32,476 bases of DNA from an uncultured SAR86 cluster bacterium (GTDB lineage Bacteria; Pseudomonadota; Gammaproteobacteria; Magnimaribacterales; AG-339-G14): assembly GCA_902528485.1 (NCBI GenBank), contig CABZTA010000011.1, positions 1 through 32,476 of the forward strand. The letters run 5' to 3'. Below the pieces are notes generated by a model. That model had not been told where the DNA came from and did no database searches. It saw only the letters and a list, made by a program, of their open reading frames with translations. The stretch's first letter is position 1; each line of letters begins with the position of its first letter. Both the position numbers and the translations under genes were made by a program. Shown in pieces: positions 8,378-17,245 of the stretch.

Positions 8378-9839
8378 TTAGAAAAAATTGTTTTTCTAAT
8401 TCATTTAAAGCTTCTTTTAATTCAACGTTAGTTTTCGATCTAGAAAATAGATATTTATCAGGTCTTATCAATAGGTAGCTAGCATCTTGAAAGTAATTTT
8501 TAAGATTTATAATGTCACTGTTGACGGTGAGAACTTTAATATTCATTTTTTTCAACATTGAGTCTATTTCTTTTGGTAATTTTTTTTTAGAAATTAATCC
8601 AAAGTTCCAGCCAAAATATTCATCGCTATCTTTCTTGGATTGATCTAAATCAAATCTACAAAATGGAGTTGCAATAAGTCCATCAGATGGATCTCCGTAA
8701 TATCCTCTTGTTAAATGTGGGAAAACTTCGCCATAACCTGTATTAGAAGGAACATATTTTTCTCCTTTTTCTCTATAAGAAAATTGTTCCATCATTTCTC
8801 CAATTATTTTTGCTTGTTGAATAGTCCAATTTGCATGAGGTGCTCTCTCTTGTTGATATGTTTCAAGAAGTTTCTCATCAGCCTTACTATTTATTACTAA
8901 ATAAATTTTCCAGGCTAAATTAAATGCGTCTCTTATTCCCGTACCCATTCCAGCGCCTAGAAAAGGAGGCATTTGATGAGCAGCATCCCCTGCAATAAAT
9001 ATATTTTTATCTCTCCATTTATCTGCAATACAGGCATGAAATTTATAAACAACAGCTCTTTCTATTTTACTGTTATTTTTATTTATCCAAGGTGATAAAA
9101 GCTCCCATACTTTTTTCTTTGTGAAGATTTTTTTTGTTTCTCCTTTAAGAAGTTTAAATTCAAATCTTTCATGATTTCTTCTACCAGGAACATAAGTTTT
9201 CAATCGATTAGGATCACATATTTGTTTAACTTCATCTTTAGAAATGTCTATTTGTTCAATTGTATGAGCATCGATAACAATCCAATCTTGATCAAAATCA
9301 AAATCAATCAACTTTGCATTGATATGTTTTCTGACAAAACTATTTGCACCATCACAACCTACAAGATATTTGCAATAAATTGATGAATCTTTTCCATTAT
9401 TTCTAATATTTAATTTAATAGGGTTAGTGTCCTCAATATTTTCTAATTCAGTATTTTCTAAAATTAATAAATTTTTATAGTTTTCATTGTTATCTCTTAT
9501 TATGGTTTCTAGCTCTGGTTGATAAAAAAGAAGAGTAGGGGGCCATCCTAAAATATCCTCTTTTGGAATATCAATCGTTGAATAAGGATTAAATTCTGAA
9601 TCTGTAAAATGAACTTTACTGACTGTTCTCGAATTAGAAATAATTTCAGATGCAATATTAAGAAAATTAAATGTTCTTAGCTGTTCTGAATCAGTATTAA
9701 TTGCTCTGGCAGTTGGACTAACTCCCTTAGTTTTTTCTATCACAACTACATTGAGCCCAAGTGAGGATAGTAACCCAGATAAAGTTGCACCAACTGGACC
9801 GTAGCCAACAATTCCAATATCAAAAATTTTGTCAGTCAT
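8370..9839 (-). CDS. FAD-dependent aromatic monooxygenase (MhpA-like hydroxylase)
   Basis: A 489-residue group A flavoprotein hydroxylase using NAD(P)H and O2 to hydroxylate an aromatic ring. The N-terminal FAD Rossmann motif GYGPVG (G12-x-G14-x-x-G17) is followed by the conserved SPTARAINTDSEQLR region. The second dinucleotide motif GCDGANSFVR contains the DG pair (163-164). The FAD ribityl motif is GDAAHQMPPFLGAGMGTGIRDA (GD at 284-285). Overall layout and length resemble 3-(3-hydroxyphenyl)propionate hydroxylase (MhpA). The gene is divergent from an extradiol dioxygenase, with 23 bases between their starts, so product and ring-cleavage enzyme are plausibly co-regulated. The exact phenol substrate cannot be read from sequence. 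Confidence 0.88.
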   Translation of the reverse strand: MTDKIFDIGIVGYGPVGATLSGLLSSLGLNVVVIEKTKGVSPTARAINTDSEQLRTFNFLNIASEIISNSRTVSKVHFTDSEFNPYSTIDIPKEDILGWPPTLLFYQPELETIIRDNNENYKNLLILENTELENIEDTNPIKLNIRNNGKDSSIYCKYLVGCDGANSFVRKHINAKLIDFDFDQDWIVIDAHTIEQIDISKDEVKQICDPNRLKTYVPGRRNHERFEFKLLKGETKKIFTKKKVWELLSPWINKNNSKIERAVVYKFHACIADKWRDKNIFIAGDAAHQMPPFLGAGMGTGIRDAFNLAWKIYLVINSKADEKLLETYQQERAPHANWTIQQAKIIGEMMEQFSYREKGEKYVPSNTGYGEVFPHLTRGYYGDPSDGLIATPFCRFDLDQSKKDSDEYFGWNFGLISKKKLPKEIDSMLKKMNIKVLTVNSDIINLKNYFQDASYLLIRPDKYLFSRSKTNVELKEALNELEKQFFLIT

Positions 9840-9862
9840 TCAAAATATTTTAGAATAAAAAG

Positions 9863-10834
9863 ATGATAAAAGTTATAGATGTTGCATATCCTATTTTGCA
9901 AGTACCAAGTTTAAATAAACAGGAAGAATTTCTTAAAGATTTTGGATTAGTTACTACAAAAAAAACTAATACTGAGCTTTATATGCAAGGTCTAGGGCCA
10001 CATAAATTTATACATAAAACAATTAAAGGAAAAAAGAAATTTGTTGGCTCTGCTTTTTATGCAAAATCTATAAATGATTTAAATAGATTATCTAAAACAG
10101 AAGATTTTAGCGAAGTAAAAAAATTAAAATCTCCCGGAGGTGGTTTTGTGGTTGAAGCCTTTGATCCGGATGGTTTGAAAGTTGAAGTAATATTCGGTAT
10201 GTCAACGAAAAAATTTAAAAAGAAAGACCTCATTGCTGAACCTTTTAATTCTGGAGGAATTGGAAAAGAAACCAGCCCAAGAAAAAATCAACCAAGAAGA
10301 GTAGGAAAGCCTCGAAGTTCTAAAATAAAAAAACTGGGTCATCTAGCAATCAACGTTAATGATCCATCCGTTTCCTTTGATTGGTACAACAAATATTTAG
10401 GTCTTATTCCTTCAGATAAGGTGGAATTAGGTAAAGGCTCTGGTATTTATGTGGCTCTGTTTTGTAGATGTGACCTAGGAAAAAAATTAACTGATCATCA
10501 CTCGTTTCTTTTGCAAAGTAATCTTTCATCAGACCTTAAAAGTGGATTAAATCATTGTGCCTATGAAGTTGTTGAAGTTGATGACATTTTTTTAGGTCAT
10601 GAAGTTCTTAAAGACAAAAGTTATAGGCATGAATGGGGTATAGGAAGACACTATGCAGGTAGTCAAATTTTTGATTATTGGCGTTCTCCTTACGGTCACG
10701 TCCATGAACATCAAACTGATGGAGATTTATTTGATAACCAAGCAAAACCTGGAGTAATTGATATTTCAGAAGCTGCGGGAATGCAATGGGGGCCAGATAT
10801 TACCAAGACATTTGGTAACTCTGAAGGAGTCTAG
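9863..10834 (+). CDS. Extradiol ring-cleavage dioxygenase (catechol 2,3-dioxygenase-like, VOC fold)
   Basis: A two-domain type I extradiol dioxygenase of 323 residues that would cleave a catechol next to its hydroxyls using Fe(II). The N-terminal domain (1-115) lacks metal ligands, as usual. The C-terminal domain (about 155-290) has the metal triad H160 (GHLAINV), H231 (LNHCAYEV) and E282 (HVHEHQTDGD). Second-shell candidates are H212/H213 (DHHSFLL), H263 (IGRHYAG) and Y272 (DYWRSPYG). It is divergent from an MhpA-like hydroxylase and therefore probably acts on that enzyme's dihydroxylated product. No hydrolase or hydratase for the ring-cleavage product lies next to it. Confidence 0.88.
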   Translation: MIKVIDVAYPILQVPSLNKQEEFLKDFGLVTTKKTNTELYMQGLGPHKFIHKTIKGKKKFVGSAFYAKSINDLNRLSKTEDFSEVKKLKSPGGGFVVEAFDPDGLKVEVIFGMSTKKFKKKDLIAEPFNSGGIGKETSPRKNQPRRVGKPRSSKIKKLGHLAINVNDPSVSFDWYNKYLGLIPSDKVELGKGSGIYVALFCRCDLGKKLTDHHSFLLQSNLSSDLKSGLNHCAYEVVEVDDIFLGHEVLKDKSYRHEWGIGRHYAGSQIFDYWRSPYGHVHEHQTDGDLFDNQAKPGVIDISEAAGMQWGPDITKTFGNSEGV

Positions 10835-10847
10835 TTCGATCTTAAGA

Positions 10848-11228
10848 ATGAAATATTTGATTTTTCTTTTGTTCACACCCTTCATTTTTTCAATGGACAT
10901 GAAATTAAATTGTGAGAATGTTCAAAGCGTTCATTATGAGAAAGGAAAAAAAACAATTGACCAAGTTAGAATGATATTAATTTATGAAATAGACTTTAAA
11001 AAAAATGAAATTTTGAAATATCCTCAAAAATTTAAACTAACACCTTTAAAATACAAAATTACTGGAAAGAGTAAAAAATTTATTAAAGCTAACAAAAAAA
11101 TTGCTAATTTAAATAATTCTTATGGTAACTGGAATTTGATGCTAGATATTGAAAAAGGTGAGTTAAAGGAAATATTTGATTCAGGTAAGCATAAAAGTCA
11201 AATCACATATAGATGTCTGACCTATTGA
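10848..11228 (+). CDS. Small secreted protein of unknown function
   Basis: A 126-residue protein not recognised as a known family. The chosen ATG gives a clean signal peptide (MKYLIFLLFTPFIFS, then MDMKLNCEN). The frame stays open upstream into the dioxygenase gene, but those codons are not hydrophobic and overlap a confident gene. The mature part is lysine-rich and beta-prone, with one cysteine at each end (LNCENVQ near the N-terminus, YRCLTY at the C-terminus) that could form a disulfide. It begins 13 bases after the dioxygenase stop, with GAAGGAG about 18 bases upstream, and ends 2 bases from the convergent methyltransferase. A role with the dioxygenase is possible only by proximity. Confidence 0.65.
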   Translation: MKYLIFLLFTPFIFSMDMKLNCENVQSVHYEKGKKTIDQVRMILIYEIDFKKNEILKYPQKFKLTPLKYKITGKSKKFIKANKKIANLNNSYGNWNLMLDIEKGELKEIFDSGKHKSQITYRCLTY

Positions 11229-11230
11229 AT

Positions 11231-11851
11231 CTAATTTGTTCTAGCTGTGCCCCAATAGTTAAATCCTGCAATTCTAGGCGTACCCGGAAGGAACATAGTT
11301 TCTAGATCAACTATTTCTAACTTAGAGTTAGAAATAATTTCCGGAATATCTCTATTGATATTGCATCCTCCCATTAATTTTTTCCAAATAGGATTTATTC
11401 TATTTTGCCATTTCTTTGTTTTGAGGTCTGGAGCAATCCCATGTTCACAAAAAAATAGAGTACCGTCATCCTTAATAACCCTTCTTATTTCTTTCATAGA
11501 GTCGTCTAAATTTTCTATAGAACATAAGGTATAGGTAACTAAAATTGAATCAAAAGATTTTGATTTTAGAGGAATCTCTTCTGCACCGCAGTTCATAACA
11601 TCAATATTAAGATCTAATTCAGAGATTCTCCTTTTTGCAATATCAGTTAATTCCTCAGCAGGGTCTAAGGCAGTTATTTTACTTATATTTGATGCCTTGT
11701 AGTGAGGAAGATTCAAACCAGAACCAATTCCTATTTCAAGAACATTCCCACTTACTTGTGGAACAACTTTTCTTCTTTGGTAGTTAATTGGAGATGATCC
11801 ACAAAGCAAATCAAGCACTTTAGGTAGTATTTTTTTTTCGTAAAAACTCAT
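11231..11851 (-). CDS. Class I SAM-dependent methyltransferase (METTL7/UbiE-like)
   Basis: A 206-residue Rossmann methyltransferase. Motif I is VLEIGIGSGLNLPHY (SAM glycine loop, about residues 37-51). The acidic end of strand 2 is ALDPAEELTDIAKRR, motif II/III ILVTYTLCSIENLDDSMKEI, and motif post-III DDGTLFFCEHGIAP. The full layout, including the C-terminal FLPGTPRIAGFNYWGTAR, resembles small 'methyltransferase-like protein 7'/phospholipid- or thiol-methyltransferase homologues found across bacteria. The substrate is unknown. ATG at 11851 lies 35 bases from the divergent thymidine kinase start and no Shine-Dalgarno is seen. Confidence 0.85.
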   Translation of the reverse strand: MSFYEKKILPKVLDLLCGSSPINYQRRKVVPQVSGNVLEIGIGSGLNLPHYKASNISKITALDPAEELTDIAKRRISELDLNIDVMNCGAEEIPLKSKSFDSILVTYTLCSIENLDDSMKEIRRVIKDDGTLFFCEHGIAPDLKTKKWQNRINPIWKKLMGGCNINRDIPEIISNSKLEIVDLETMFLPGTPRIAGFNYWGTARTN

Positions 11852-11886
11852 TATTTCAATTATATTGTATTTTTATCATTTAAGAG

Positions 11887-12465
11887 TTGGCTAAATTATA
11901 TTTTAATTATTCATCCATGAATGCTGGTAAATCAACAGCATTGCTTCAGGCAAGTCATAATTATCAAGAAAGGGGAATGAATACATTGATAATTACTTCT
12001 AAAAAAGATGATAGAGGCGGAAAAGGAAACATCACTTCTAGAATAGGTCTTTCTAAGAAAGCTAAAGTATTTGATGAAAATACAAATTTATTTGAACTTT
12101 TTAAGGCTGCATCAAAAGTAAAAAAAATTGCCTGTGTCTTAATAGATGAAGCTCAATTTCTAAAAAAGAAGCAAATAAAAGAAATATCTTCAATCGTAGA
12201 TGATTTTGATATCCCTGTACTAACGTTTGGTATAAGGACGGATTTTCAGGGAAAATTATTTGAAGGAAGTAAATATCTTTTAGCTTGGGCAGATAACATA
12301 AAAGAAATTAAGACGATTTGCTGGTGTGGAAGAAAGGCTACAATGATTGTTAGAGTTTCTGAAGATGGAAAAATCATTGAAAAAGGTGATCAGATTCTAA
12401 TTGGCGGAAACGAAACTTATATTTCCTTGTGCAGGAAACACTTTTTTTCAAAATCACTTAGATAA
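11887..12465 (+). CDS. tdk: Thymidine kinase (type II), TTG start
   Basis: Phosphorylates thymidine to dTMP with ATP. The 192 residues match type II thymidine kinase throughout: P-loop SSMNAGKST (8-16), LIDEAQF with the catalytic Glu88, lasso region FGIRTDFQGKLFEGS, and zinc ligands C145 and C147 (ICWCGRKA) with C182 and H185 (SLCRKHF). The start is TTG at 11887. No ATG precedes the P-loop, and the family begins exactly here ('MAKLYF..SxMNAGKST'). It is 35 bases from the divergent methyltransferase and 8 bases before the GST-like gene. Together with the CNT transporter it points to scavenging of exogenous deoxynucleosides. Confidence 0.95.
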   Translation: MAKLYFNYSSMNAGKSTALLQASHNYQERGMNTLIITSKKDDRGGKGNITSRIGLSKKAKVFDENTNLFELFKAASKVKKIACVLIDEAQFLKKKQIKEISSIVDDFDIPVLTFGIRTDFQGKLFEGSKYLLAWADNIKEIKTICWCGRKATMIVRVSEDGKIIEKGDQILIGGNETYISLCRKHFFSKSLR

Positions 12466-12473
12466 AATTATTT

Positions 12474-13250
12474 ATGTCAAAGATCAGAATATTCTCATAT
12501 TTACCAAACCCAAGAGTCTGGAAAGCTGTTATTGCTGGAAAATTATGTAACGTTGAAGTCGAGGTTATTGGCGATAAACCAAGAAATCTTCCGAACTGGA
12601 TTTGGGATTATGATGCAAGAATTTTAGAAGAAGAGGAAAAACAAAATAGCCCTCATAAATTAGAAGGCAAAAGAGGCTTCACTGGCAATCTATTCAAAAC
12701 ATCCGAATTCCTAAATCAACATCCATTCGGAACTGTACCTGCCGCTTTTGTTGGAGAAAATAAAATAGGAGTTTTTGAATCCAATAGTATTATGAGAGCA
12801 GTAACCAGAATGAGCTCTTCAACAGAATTATACGGGGGTAATGATTCTTCATTAAGTTCCAGGATTGATAGTTTTTTAGATGCAAATCTAGTTTTTTCAA
12901 GAGAACATCAAGTTTATATTTTATCGATTGAAAATTTGAATTCTTATACTTATGACAGAATGAAATCTGCATACGAATTTTATTTAGACGGAATAGAACT
13001 TTCTTTGTCTAATAATAAATATATTGCCGGTGACAAGCTATCCCTTGCAGATATTTCATTTGTTTGTGATTTCTCTCAATTCTTGCGAGAGGGGCATTAT
13101 GAGGAGTCACTTGCTATACAAGGTTATAAAATAATCTCAAAAAATATAAAAATTTCACATCCTAAGACCATTCATCACTTGATAGAGCTATCAGAAAGAA
13201 ATGAATTTTCATCTGTTATGGGATCTTATTTAGAATGGTTTAAAAAATAG
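12474..13250 (+). CDS. Glutathione S-transferase family protein
   Basis: A 258-residue cytosolic protein with a GST N-terminal thioredoxin-like domain (KIRIFSYLPNPRVWKAVIAGKLCNVEVEV.., about 3-110). The cis-proline region is NQHPFGTVPAAFV and the glutathione-contacting turn GVFESNSIMRAV (Glu-Ser). An all-helical C-terminal domain ends with the conserved N-capping/hydrophobic staple region NKYIAGDKLSLADISFVCDF. The insertion between strand 2 and the cis-Pro loop is longer than in simple GSTs, giving a resemblance to eEF1B-gamma-like GSTs. The substrate is unknown. The gene ends 1 base from the convergent amidase gene. Confidence 0.87.
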   Translation: MSKIRIFSYLPNPRVWKAVIAGKLCNVEVEVIGDKPRNLPNWIWDYDARILEEEEKQNSPHKLEGKRGFTGNLFKTSEFLNQHPFGTVPAAFVGENKIGVFESNSIMRAVTRMSSSTELYGGNDSSLSSRIDSFLDANLVFSREHQVYILSIENLNSYTYDRMKSAYEFYLDGIELSLSNNKYIAGDKLSLADISFVCDFSQFLREGHYEESLAIQGYKIISKNIKISHPKTIHHLIELSERNEFSSVMGSYLEWFKK

Positions 13251-13251
13251 G

Positions 13252-14700
13252 TTACTCAAATCCAGGCGGGATTTTAAAACCCCCTCGAATATCTCTAATC
13301 ATTTTTGACACTTCGATACAGGTTAAATCATGAAGATGTGGACCTATGACTTGGAGATTAACTGGTAAACCCTCTTTTGTTAATCCAATCGGCACGCTTG
13401 TACTTGGAAGGTTAGCCATCACAACAGGACCAGCCCATATAGTAGTATGCCAGTATTGTTTTTCTTTCCCATTTACAGTAATTGTTCTGTCAATTAATGG
13501 AGCATGATTATGTTTAATCGCAGGAACTGCGCATACAGGAGATAACATCACATCGTATTCATTAAAAAACCTCTGCCATTTCTGCTTAATGAAATGCCTT
13601 CTAGCATTATTGACAACATAATCACGAGCTCTCAATGAAGTACCTCTCGCAATTTTAGCTAGCTCAGAAAAATCTTCATCTTTTAGATCCAAGGCAAGTG
13701 CGTCTATAGACGCAAGAGTCTCTTTATCACCCCCCGCTGACATGACTGGATGGACGAGTTTGCTGTAAATATCATCAACTTGATCAAAGGTAAATGGAGG
13801 AGAGACCATCTCAACTTGAGCTCCAGCTGATCTCAAATCTTCAGCGGTCTCATCTATGAGTTTTCTTATTTGTTCATCAATTTCTGCGGATTCCTCTTCA
13901 GGCCAAACAGCAACTTTCAATTTCTTTACATCATTAATTTCTGGTTCAGGTAACTTTATACTCCAAGCAATACTATCTTGAGCTTGTGGAGCAGCTAAAA
14001 CCTTCATTGCAATCTCAAGATCTTCTGGACTCCTAGCTAAAGGCCCTGCAACTGATAGGCCATTTCCAGTGAGAATAAATCCTGGTGGCGGTGGTAAATG
14101 TCCTACCTCAGAGACGATATTATAAGTAGGTTTATGACCATAAACTCCACAAAAATGAGCAGGAGTTCTGATTGATCCACCTATATCTGACCCTAACTCT
14201 AATGGAGACATGCCAGCTGCAAGAGATGCAGCAGATCCTCCAGATGAACCCCCAGGTGTTCGTTCTAAATCCCAAGGGTTATTAGATACCCCATAAATTT
14301 CATTGTAACTTTGAATATCTGCAGAATGATAAGGAACATTTGTTTTTCCAAAAATGATAGCTCCAGCATTAACTAAATGTTGGACCGCTTCTGCATTTTT
14401 GCCTGGAATATTATTTTTCCAAACTGGGTCGCCTCCTGTAGAAACTAAACCTTCGACTTCATAAGCATCTTTTATGGTCATTGGAATTCCATGCAAAGGA
14501 CCTAACGATTTTCCTTGCATAGTAAGTTCATCAGCTTTTTTAGCCTTTTCCATAGCTCTATCAGCATCGAGTGCTACTACTGCATTTATCTGAGGATTTT
14601 TATCGTTGATTCTCTTTAGTAGGCTATCTAATATTTCTACTGAAGAAACTTCTTTTTTTTGAATTAACTTTATTAATTCAGTTACAGTTTTATAAATCAT
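13252..14700 (-). CDS. Amidase (amidase-signature family)
   Basis: A 482-residue amide hydrolase with the Ser-cisSer-Lys triad: Lys77 in MTIKDAYE, cis-Ser153 in GGSSGGSAASLAAG and nucleophile Ser176 in GSDIGGSIRTPAHFCG. The stretch GVYGHKPT follows, as in amidase-signature enzymes. The start is ATG at 14700, preceded by a GGGAG ribosome site in good position; an upstream in-frame TTG at 14712 is less likely because the ribosome site would be inside it. GatA is unlikely: no gatB or gatC is adjacent and the C-terminal half differs (QRFFNEYDVMLSPVCAVPA). The substrate is probably a small amide or fatty amide. Confidence 0.92.
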   Translation of the reverse strand: MIYKTVTELIKLIQKKEVSSVEILDSLLKRINDKNPQINAVVALDADRAMEKAKKADELTMQGKSLGPLHGIPMTIKDAYEVEGLVSTGGDPVWKNNIPGKNAEAVQHLVNAGAIIFGKTNVPYHSADIQSYNEIYGVSNNPWDLERTPGGSSGGSAASLAAGMSPLELGSDIGGSIRTPAHFCGVYGHKPTYNIVSEVGHLPPPPGFILTGNGLSVAGPLARSPEDLEIAMKVLAAPQAQDSIAWSIKLPEPEINDVKKLKVAVWPEEESAEIDEQIRKLIDETAEDLRSAGAQVEMVSPPFTFDQVDDIYSKLVHPVMSAGGDKETLASIDALALDLKDEDFSELAKIARGTSLRARDYVVNNARRHFIKQKWQRFFNEYDVMLSPVCAVPAIKHNHAPLIDRTITVNGKEKQYWHTTIWAGPVVMANLPSTSVPIGLTKEGLPVNLQVIGPHLHDLTCIEVSKMIRDIRGGFKIPPGFE

Positions 14701-14784
14701 TGAATCTCCCAATATTCATTGAAATGAATTTTTATCATATTGATTATTCATTTTCTTTATGTCAATTTATCTTTGAGGTATTTT

Positions 14785-15831
14785 ATGGAAGATAGAATTA
14801 GAGCAGCTTGGCAAGGAAGAATTTCTGGATGTCTACTGGGTAAACCGTTGGAGATGCTATCAATGAGAGAGGGGTTCGATTCATTACAAAAATATTTAAA
14901 GGAGGCAAAATCTTTACCTTTAAGAGATTATGTAAACTATATAGAAAACCCTAACATTAGAGGTGTTGCTCTTCATTGCTGTAAAAATCGAATATCTAAA
15001 GCTGAAATTGATGACGATATTACTTACACAGTACTAGCATTGATGATGCTTGAAAAATATGGACTTGATATAACAACAGATGATGTAGCACGATCATGGA
15101 TAAACATGCTACCCGCTGGTGCTACTTTTACTGCTGAAAGAGAGGCGTATATAACAATTCTTGAAAATATGAATTTTAGTTATCAATTTGGAGGTGAAAG
15201 AGATTTTGATCTAAACATAGCAAGTGATAATAAATTTAATGATTGGATTGGAGCTCAAATAAGAATAGATATGTATGGATGGACTCTTCCAGGCAAACCT
15301 GAGAAAGCTGCTCAACTTGCGAGAACTGATGCACAGTTATCTCATAGAGGATGTGCAGTTGAATGCTCAGCATTTATTGCTGCTTTGGCAGCAACTATTC
15401 CTTCCTTTGACGGAAGAAAAAAAGCGGTAGCAGAAGCTCTAAAACTTATTGATAAAAACTCATCTGCATTTGATGCAGTTCAGATTGGTATAAAAAATAC
15501 CAATAAGGAAATTACTAATATTTTAAAACAATATAAGAGCATGTCACCTGTTCATAGTTTAAATAATTTAACCGTTGTTATTTGGGCATTTCTTAGTTTT
15601 TCGGAATCTTTTGATCAAGCTGTTGGAGAAGCTGTAGCAGCAGGATGGGATACAGATTGTAATGGTGCAACTGTAGGAGGTTTGATTGGTCTTGCTGATT
15701 GTAATGTTCCTGAAAAATGGCACTCACCATGGAATGGGAAAGTTAATACAGCCATTGCAGGTTTAGGAGAGCTTAGACTTGAAGATTTGATCCAAAGAAC
15801 TATAAGAGTCACAGAAAAGTTCAATAATTAG
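14785..15831 (+). CDS. ADP-ribosylglycohydrolase family protein
   Basis: A 348-residue all-alpha hydrolase of the DraG/ADP-ribosylglycohydrolase fold, binding a metal pair and cleaving N- or O-ribosyl bonds. The first Asp cluster is EIDDDITYT (Asp76-78) and the second GWDTDCNGATVGGLIGL (Asp299 and Asp301). RISGCLLGKPLE near the N-terminus is the usual 'GxxxGDALGxP' variant, with Asp replaced. The start is ATG at 14785 with GAGG seven bases upstream; fifteen extra in-frame codons from 14740 do not resemble the family. It ends 2 bases before a ribokinase gene, so the true substrate may be a ribosylated small molecule whose released ribose is then phosphorylated. This is inferred from context. 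Confidence 0.88.
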   Translation: MEDRIRAAWQGRISGCLLGKPLEMLSMREGFDSLQKYLKEAKSLPLRDYVNYIENPNIRGVALHCCKNRISKAEIDDDITYTVLALMMLEKYGLDITTDDVARSWINMLPAGATFTAEREAYITILENMNFSYQFGGERDFDLNIASDNKFNDWIGAQIRIDMYGWTLPGKPEKAAQLARTDAQLSHRGCAVECSAFIAALAATIPSFDGRKKAVAEALKLIDKNSSAFDAVQIGIKNTNKEITNILKQYKSMSPVHSLNNLTVVIWAFLSFSESFDQAVGEAVAAGWDTDCNGATVGGLIGLADCNVPEKWHSPWNGKVNTAIAGLGELRLEDLIQRTIRVTEKFNN

Positions 15832-15833
15832 GT

Positions 15834-16733
15834 ATGGCAAATGTGATTGTTTTTGGCGGTATAAACATGGATTTATTTGCATACATTCCTAGATCCACTC
15901 GCCAAGGAGAAACTATCACCGCATCATCCATTGAATTCTATTTGGGAGGAAAAGGAGCTAACCAAGCAGTCGCAGCAGCAAGATTAGGAGCTGAAGTAGC
16001 CTTTGTTGGAACTGTAGGTAAGGATGAATTTGGAGAGAAGTTAATTAAAATGATTTCATCTGAAAATATTGATACTTCTCTTATGAACTACAAAGAAGGA
16101 CAAACCGGGACTGCGTTGATAAACGTGTTAGAAAACTCTAACAATGAAGTAATTTCATATCCCGGAGTAAATAAATTGACTGAAGATACCATTATAAATG
16201 AAAGTTTTTTATCTGAGGCTGAAATTATTATTTGTCAAATGGAAGTGAATGAACAAGAGACTTTTAATTTATTCAAAAGGGCAAAAAAAAACAATTGCAC
16301 AACTATTCTTAATCTTGCACCTTACAAAAAAATCAGCACACAGATACTGACATTTACTGACGTCTTAATTGTTAACGAAACAGAATTTTCAGAGCTGTCT
16401 GGGATTGAACTCCGTTTGATAGATGAAGATCTAAATATAGATGCCATAAACTCTCTTAAATTATCAAAATCTATTGATTTGATTATTACTTTAGGAAAAA
16501 GGGGTATTTTGATATTTTCGAATGGGAATAAAACCTTTTTAGCTGGAGAAAAAGTTAAGGCTATTGATACTGTCGGAGCAGGCGATTGCTTTGTAGGTGC
16601 ACTTGGCTTTGGGATTTTGAATGGCAAAGATTTATTGACTGCCAGCAAGTTGGCAAACAAAGCTGCTAGTGTTTCGGTAACCAAAAAAGGTGCTGCTGCC
16701 TCAATGCCTTTTTTAAAAGATTTACCTGATTAA
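15834..16733 (+). CDS. rbsK: Ribokinase (PfkB family)
   Basis: ATP-dependent phosphorylation of ribose to ribose 5-phosphate. The 299 residues carry PfkB signature 1 with the ribokinase form GGKGANQA (38-45), preceded by the substrate Asp in FGGINMDL. They also carry signature 2 (DTVGAGDCFVGAL, catalytic Asp251) and the N-terminal 'VFGGINMDL..IP' start. It lies 2 bases after an ADP-ribosylglycohydrolase, which could supply free ribose, and 22 bases before a VOC protein. It belongs to a different branch of the family from the kinase at 4202-5194. Confidence 0.92.
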   Translation: MANVIVFGGINMDLFAYIPRSTRQGETITASSIEFYLGGKGANQAVAAARLGAEVAFVGTVGKDEFGEKLIKMISSENIDTSLMNYKEGQTGTALINVLENSNNEVISYPGVNKLTEDTIINESFLSEAEIIICQMEVNEQETFNLFKRAKKNNCTTILNLAPYKKISTQILTFTDVLIVNETEFSELSGIELRLIDEDLNIDAINSLKLSKSIDLIITLGKRGILIFSNGNKTFLAGEKVKAIDTVGAGDCFVGALGFGILNGKDLLTASKLANKAASVSVTKKGAAASMPFLKDLPD

Positions 16734-16755
16734 AATTATTGGGAGGAGAAAAAAT

Positions 16756-17145
16756 ATGTTTAGTCATATCATGGTAGGAGCAAACGATATAGAGAAATCA
16801 AAGTTGTTTTACGATAAAGTTCTGGGTGTTTTAGGAGCCGATGAAGGAAGATTATTTCCAAACTTAACAGGTCAAAAAAGATATTTTTATTTCTTAGAAG
16901 GAATGACCTTTTGTATTTCTGAACCTATAAATAATAAGCCAGCCACTTCAGCAAATGGATCTACTATTGGCTTTAATATTAAAAATGAAGCTGCGGGAGA
17001 TGAATGGCATAAAGCTGGAGTAGAGAATGGTGGAGAATCAATTGAAGATCCTCCCGGAATAAGGCAATACGATGAGATTAAAATTTATTTAGCTTATTTA
17101 AGGGATCCTTCAGGTAATAAACTATGTGCAATTAAAAGGCTATAA
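16756..17145 (+). CDS. VOC (glyoxalase/bleomycin-resistance-fold) family protein
   Basis: A 129-residue single-module VOC protein. It begins with the typical FSHIMVGANDIEKSKLFYDKVLG and ends with YLRDPSGNKLCAIKR. Candidate metal ligands are His4 near the N-terminus, with the central one unclear; the C-terminal position usually held by Glu is Cys/Ala here, so a metal-dependent reaction is uncertain. A strong ribosome site (GGGAGGAG) lies at 16741-16748. It is probably co-transcribed with the ARH-ribokinase pair. Confidence 0.83.
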   Translation: MFSHIMVGANDIEKSKLFYDKVLGVLGADEGRLFPNLTGQKRYFYFLEGMTFCISEPINNKPATSANGSTIGFNIKNEAAGDEWHKAGVENGGESIEDPPGIRQYDEIKIYLAYLRDPSGNKLCAIKRL

Positions 17146-17245
17146 GTAACTAAACTATAAAAAATGACTCACATTCTATTTATAAAAATTCTGAATTCAT
17201 AAAAGTTGTATTAAGCAAACAAAAATTTTTTCGGATGCCATCTTT

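Noticed and set aside
13252-14700. GatA subunit of the tRNA amidotransferase
   Set aside because: No gatB or gatC is beside it and the C-terminal half does not look like GatA. A general amidase is the better call.
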